8,419 bases of DNA, taken from assembly GCA_035644815.1 (NCBI GenBank), contig DASQNU010000038.1, positions 1 to 8,419 of the forward strand. Reading direction: 5' to 3'. The notes beneath the pieces were generated by a model that did not search any database, was not told the DNA's origin, and saw nothing but the letters and a program-made list of their open reading frames with translations. Position 1 is the stretch's first letter. Each line of letters starts with the position of its first letter. Of this stretch, positions 5,409 through 8,419 are shown one piece after another. The stretch is from Brevibacillus_F sp035644815 (lineage in GTDB: Bacteria; Bacillota; Bacilli; Brevibacillales; Brevibacillaceae). Both the position numbers and the translations under genes were made by a program.

Positions 5409-5418
5409 TTTCGCGAAA
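5409..5418. promoter_or_regulatory. GAAA/TTTC palindrome 3, next to the ribosome site
   Basis: TTTCGCGAAA is a perfect 10-bp palindrome ending 14 nt before the RpiR-family start codon. It runs into a degenerate ribosome site (GAAAGCGGTG). Protein bound here could block transcription of the operon. No strong -35/-10 pair is clear in this region. Confidence 0.4.
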
Positions 5419-5432
5419 GCGGTGTCCGTGCA

Positions 5433-6284
5433 ATGAATGGAGGACTTATCAGCCTGCAGACCATGTTGGAAGAACTCAAGCCATCCGAGAAAAGGGTAGC
5501 GTCCTATATTTTGGCTCATCCGGAAAAGGTGGTGCAGCTGTCCGTACAGAAGCTGGCTGAATTAAGCGGCGTTTCCGAGGCTACGGTGATACGCCTGACC
5601 CGATCGCTCGGAATGAAAGGATACCAGGAAATGAAGCTGCGGATCGCCGGGGATTTGACGATCCAGGCCGCGTCGAGCGGAAGCTATCAGGACATTATGA
5701 TGCAAGGAAGCATGGAAGCGTTGATTCAATCGGTCAGCCGCAATAACATCCAGTCCATTCAGGACACCATCTCGGTTTTATCTGTAGAAGAAGTGCAGCG
5801 GGCAGCAGATGCGCTCTCACACGCCAGAAAAATTGACGTATATGGAGTGGGGGCATCCGCGGTCATCGCCGCAGACATCAGACAGAAGCTCTCGCGAATC
5901 AACATGTGGTGTGAAGCCCACTCCGATTTCCACGCACAGCTGACTTCAGCGGTGAGTTTGACTGATAAAGACGCAGCGATCGGAATTTCTTACTCCGGAC
6001 AGACAGAGGATGTGATCCAGTCGCTGACAGAGGCCAAAAAGCAAGGAGCCACAGTGATCAGCCTAACCAAGTTTGGCCAGTCACCCGTCGCGGACTTGGC
6101 AGATATCCGGCTGTTTACCAGCACCGTAGAAAAAAGCATTCGCAGCGGTGCGATGGCATCACGGATCGCTCAGTTGAATGTGATTGACATCCTGTTTATC
6201 GCGCTGGTGCGTAACAAGCATGAGTCGATCATTCCGGTATTGGAAAAGACGAGAGGAGCTGTAAGCCGCACGAAGCGTTCCTGA
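5433..6284 (+). CDS. RpiR/MurR-family sugar-phosphate-responsive regulator
   Basis: This is a 283-residue cytoplasmic regulator. Residues 1-76 are an RpiR-type HTH (LKPSEKRVASYILAHPEKV, then the helix pair LSVQKLAELSGVSEATVIRL and the following GYQEMKLRIAGDL). Residues about 115-260 are a SIS sugar-isomerase fold that binds a phosphosugar, with GVGAS (138-142), SYSGQTED (186-193) and LTKFGQSPVADLADI. The start MNGGLISLQTM resembles that of B. subtilis MurR (YbbH), which controls MurNAc and muropeptide use. With an AmiE-like gene next, a MurNAc-6-phosphate-type ligand is a reasonable guess, but the ligand is not fixed by sequence. The ATG at 5433 is preferred because it keeps the family N terminus, although its ribosome site is weak. 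Three palindromes upstream suggest autoregulation. It is the first gene of an operon, 15 nt ahead of the next. Confidence 0.93.
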   Translation: MNGGLISLQTMLEELKPSEKRVASYILAHPEKVVQLSVQKLAELSGVSEATVIRLTRSLGMKGYQEMKLRIAGDLTIQAASSGSYQDIMMQGSMEALIQSVSRNNIQSIQDTISVLSVEEVQRAADALSHARKIDVYGVGASAVIAADIRQKLSRINMWCEAHSDFHAQLTSAVSLTDKDAAIGISYSGQTEDVIQSLTEAKKQGATVISLTKFGQSPVADLADIRLFTSTVEKSIRSGAMASRIAQLNVIDILFIALVRNKHESIIPVLEKTRGAVSRTKRS

Positions 6285-6299
6285 CGGAGGGGAAAAGAT

Positions 6300-7349
6300 G
6301 TGGAGCAAGTCATCGAGCAATTGCAAAGCTGGATCCGCTCAAACATGATTCCGGGCGCCTCCTTGCGTGTGCTTCATCAAGGGGACTTACGCTGCACCCT
6401 CGATAGTGGCGTTACCAATCTGGCAGATCCTCAGCCGATTGATGCACGTACCTTATTTGATCTCGCTTCCTTGACCAAGGTCGTTGCTACGCTGCCTGCA
6501 ATTTTGCGCTTGATGCAGGCAGGAGAGCTACGATTGACTGATACACTGGAACGATTTTTCCCAGATTGTCCACCGGAAAAACAGCTGATCACCATTGAGC
6601 AGTTGTTGCTGCATACATCCGGTCTTCCCGCAGACTTGCCGGATAAAAGGCGGAACGGACACTTGCAGCTTCCCGAGGGCATTTTTCAACAAGAGATGTT
6701 GAATCCCCCGGGATCGAAGGTTGTATACAGCGATCTCGGCATGATCCTGCTTGGTCTGATCTTAGAGAAAGTAACCGATCAATCCTTGGCGCACTTTGTC
6801 AAAGAATCGATACATACGCCATTAGGGATGCACCATACATGCTATCGCCCGGACCATGAGCAACTTTCAGTTGGCATCGCCGCCACAGAATATTGCCACC
6901 TCCAAGGAGGTTATCTGCAAGGGGTGGTGCACGATGAAAAGGCTCATCGGATGGGAGGGGTTGCTGGACATGCCGGCTTATTTGCAACGGCAGATGATCT
7001 AATTCGCTATGTCCGGTGCTGGCTCTATGGAGAGGGGGAGCTGATCAGCTCGCAATGGAGGGAGTGCGCGACACGCTGCCACACCGATGGAGCCGGCGGA
7101 CATCGGGGGCTTGGCTGGGAGCGCAATCATGGAGGAGAGCCGACTAGCTGCGGCAGCCTGTTTAGTCAGGCGAGCTATGGACATACCGGATTCACTGGCA
7201 CCAGCATCTGGATCGATCCGAAGCAGGATGTTGCCGTCATATGGTTGACCAATGCGGTGCACTTGGGGCGGGATCACAAGCTCAGAACATTCAGACCGCT
7301 GCTGCATGATGAGGTGATGAAAGCGCTTGGATTCGGGTCCATTCGGTGA
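6300..7349 (+). CDS. Beta-lactamase-fold serine hydrolase, AmiE-like, without a signal peptide
   Basis: This is a 349-residue serine hydrolase of the class C beta-lactamase/penicillin-binding fold. Catalytic motifs are all present: SLTK (S57, K60), YSD (Y143, D145) and HTG (295-297, in place of KTG). The blocks HDEKAHRMGGVAGHAGLF (211-228) and LLHTSGLP (103-110) fit the family of B. subtilis AmiE (YbbE), which cuts the peptide from MurNAc during cell-wall recovery. General esterase-type relatives share many of these blocks, so the exact substrate is not certain. The GTG at 6300 follows a strong GGAGGGG. The upstream in-frame stop is the TGA of the regulator at 6282-6284, so no earlier start exists. 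The N terminus (MEQVIEQLQSWIRS) is not a signal peptide, unlike the exported B. subtilis enzyme. It sits between a MurR-like regulator and an ABC sugar-binding protein. Confidence 0.88.
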   Translation: MEQVIEQLQSWIRSNMIPGASLRVLHQGDLRCTLDSGVTNLADPQPIDARTLFDLASLTKVVATLPAILRLMQAGELRLTDTLERFFPDCPPEKQLITIEQLLLHTSGLPADLPDKRRNGHLQLPEGIFQQEMLNPPGSKVVYSDLGMILLGLILEKVTDQSLAHFVKESIHTPLGMHHTCYRPDHEQLSVGIAATEYCHLQGGYLQGVVHDEKAHRMGGVAGHAGLFATADDLIRYVRCWLYGEGELISSQWRECATRCHTDGAGGHRGLGWERNHGGEPTSCGSLFSQASYGHTGFTGTSIWIDPKQDVAVIWLTNAVHLGRDHKLRTFRPLLHDEVMKALGFGSIR

Positions 7350-7385
7350 TGAGCTGGGTGGATGAATAAAAGGGGGATGAAAAGG

Positions 7386-8419
7386 ATGAAAAAACGTGGA
7401 CTTCAAGTTTTTACGTCGATGGCATTTGCGGCCTCTTTGTTATTATCAGCATGCTCCGGTTCCGGTTCAGAGACTGCCACACCGAGTGGAGAGGCACCAC
7501 AGGAGCAAAGTCCTGCAGCAGAGCAGGTTGTACTGGAGATGCATAGCTGGCGAGTGGAAGATACAGCTGGTTATGAAAAAATCATCCAGGCCTTTGAGAA
7601 GGAGAATCCGGGGATCAAAATCAATTTTAAACCGTTCAAAGCGACGGAGTACAACACCATTTTGAATACGGCACTCCAAAGCGACAGCGGTCCGGATATT
7701 CTCCAGCTGCGTCCGTACGCTACAGGTATCGCTCTGGCCGATGCAGGCTACCTGGAGCCGCTGGATGGGGTGAAAGGATTGGAGCAATTCCCAAAAGATT
7801 TCTTGGCAGCTTCCACTGGCAAGGATGGAAAAGTATACGGCGTCCCACTTTCAGTCAATTCCACTCAAATCTATTACAACAAGGAGCTGTTTGAACAGAA
7901 CGGGTTGCAAGAGCCAAAAAGCTGGGATGAGCTGATTCAAATTTCCAAGACCCTGCAAGAAAAAGGAGTTACGCCTTTTGCTTTTGGTTCCAAAGAGGGC
8001 TGGCTGCTGTCTTTAAGCCACGGAGTGGTCGCTCCAGGTGCATACAATGGCAATGGTTTTGTAGAGAAGCTGCTAACAGGGGAGACCAACCTGACTTCTC
8101 CGGAATTTTTGCGCTCCGTTCAGCGCATGAAGGAGCTCACGCCTTATTTCCCGGAAAATTTTACTGGTCTTGAACTGACGGATATGCGCGCACTGTTCGC
8201 AACCGGAAAGGCCGCGATGTTTATCAATGGCTCGTTTGAATTGGAAGGGATTCGCCAATTGAATCCCGAGCTGAAGATCGATTTCTTCCCGATGCCAACC
8301 GATGATGGCAAGCAAGTCATCACGACATGGGTGGACGGCTCGTACGGGGTCAATGCGAAATCGAAGCACAAGGCGGAGGCGCTCAAATTCATGGAGTTCA
8401 TGACGACCAAAACGTTCGG
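7386..8419 (+). CDS. ABC sugar transporter substrate-binding lipoprotein (partial, runs off the end)
   Basis: About 344 codons are visible and the 3' end lies beyond the window. The N terminus is a lipoprotein signal: basic start, hydrophobic stretch (AFAASLLLSAC) and lipobox LSAC with C23 as the lipidated residue, then a Ser/Gly/Glu-rich linker. The rest matches family 1 extracellular solute-binding proteins: VVLEMHSWRVEDTAGYEKI, DSGPDILQLRPY, KVYGVPLSVNSTQIYYNKEL, a SWDEL helix, and TGKAAMFINGSF. It would capture a sugar or oligosaccharide outside the membrane for an ABC importer. With the MurR/AmiE-like neighbours a muropeptide or amino-sugar ligand is plausible. Three in-frame ATGs occur (7362, 7377, 7386). 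I chose 7386 because AGGGGG at 7371-7376 is then 9 nt away; from 7377 the spacing would be zero. Permease genes should follow. Confidence 0.93.
   Translation, partial: MKKRGLQVFTSMAFAASLLLSACSGSGSETATPSGEAPQEQSPAAEQVVLEMHSWRVEDTAGYEKIIQAFEKENPGIKINFKPFKATEYNTILNTALQSDSGPDILQLRPYATGIALADAGYLEPLDGVKGLEQFPKDFLAASTGKDGKVYGVPLSVNSTQIYYNKELFEQNGLQEPKSWDELIQISKTLQEKGVTPFAFGSKEGWLLSLSHGVVAPGAYNGNGFVEKLLTGETNLTSPEFLRSVQRMKELTPYFPENFTGLELTDMRALFATGKAAMFINGSFELEGIRQLNPELKIDFFPMPTDDGKQVITTWVDGSYGVNAKSKHKAEALKFMEFMTTKTF

Noticed and set aside
6282..6302. Possible stop-codon read-through fusing the RpiR-family protein to the hydrolase, as both are in the same frame
   Set aside because: A strong GGAGGGG site and GTG start directly after the TGA explain the arrangement as an ordinary two-gene operon.

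Overview
The window looks like chromosome from an aerobic, endospore-forming Firmicute of the Bacillales. Brevibacillus or a close relative is my best guess. The reasons are moderate GC, strong GGAGG-type ribosome binding sites, GTG starts, a Bacillus-type group II truncated hemoglobin, a YneQ-like protein, a stalk-domain/DUF4309 secreted protein and an MtaD deaminase. The genus is an inference. I see no tRNA, rRNA, CRISPR array, insertion sequence or phage module.

Layout. Bases 1-122 hold the last 39 codons of a + strand gene, possibly PP2C-like. It overlaps tail-to-tail with a - strand MerR-type HTH/coiled-coil protein of the DUF3967 type (112-708). An intergenic stretch (709-1000) carries a perfect Crp-type palindrome in front of a truncated hemoglobin gene (1001-1408). 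After a clear terminator comes a small YneQ-like gene (GTG start at 1528, to 1863). A 16-bp perfect hairpin separates it from a convergent Crp/Fnr-family regulator gene (1988-2662, - strand). A second Crp-type box lies upstream of that regulator, inside what appears to be the remnant of a cupin gene that lost its core (2693-2872, - strand). Then, still on the - strand, come mtaD (2997-4289), which ends in its own terminator, and a secreted stalk-domain/DUF4309 protein (4364-5233).

A divergent 199-bp region (5234-5432) has three GAAA/TTTC palindromes. It leads into a + strand operon: an RpiR/MurR-family regulator (5433-6284), an AmiE-like serine hydrolase (6300-7349) and the lipoprotein of an ABC sugar importer (7386 to beyond the window end).

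Two local circuits stand out. First, the Crp/Fnr-family protein has the CRP-type recognition residues (R, E, R) and no cysteines. The two TGTGA-N6-TCACA/T boxes each lie exactly 22 nt upstream of a plausible -10 hexamer, one before the globin and one before the regulator itself. This suggests an autoactivated regulator that also turns on the globin by class II activation. Second, the MurR-AmiE-ABC operon resembles the B. subtilis MurNAc/muropeptide recovery cluster. Here, however, the amidase-like enzyme has no room for a signal peptide and the next gene is an ABC sugar-binding lipoprotein, so uptake before cleavage is a possible variant.
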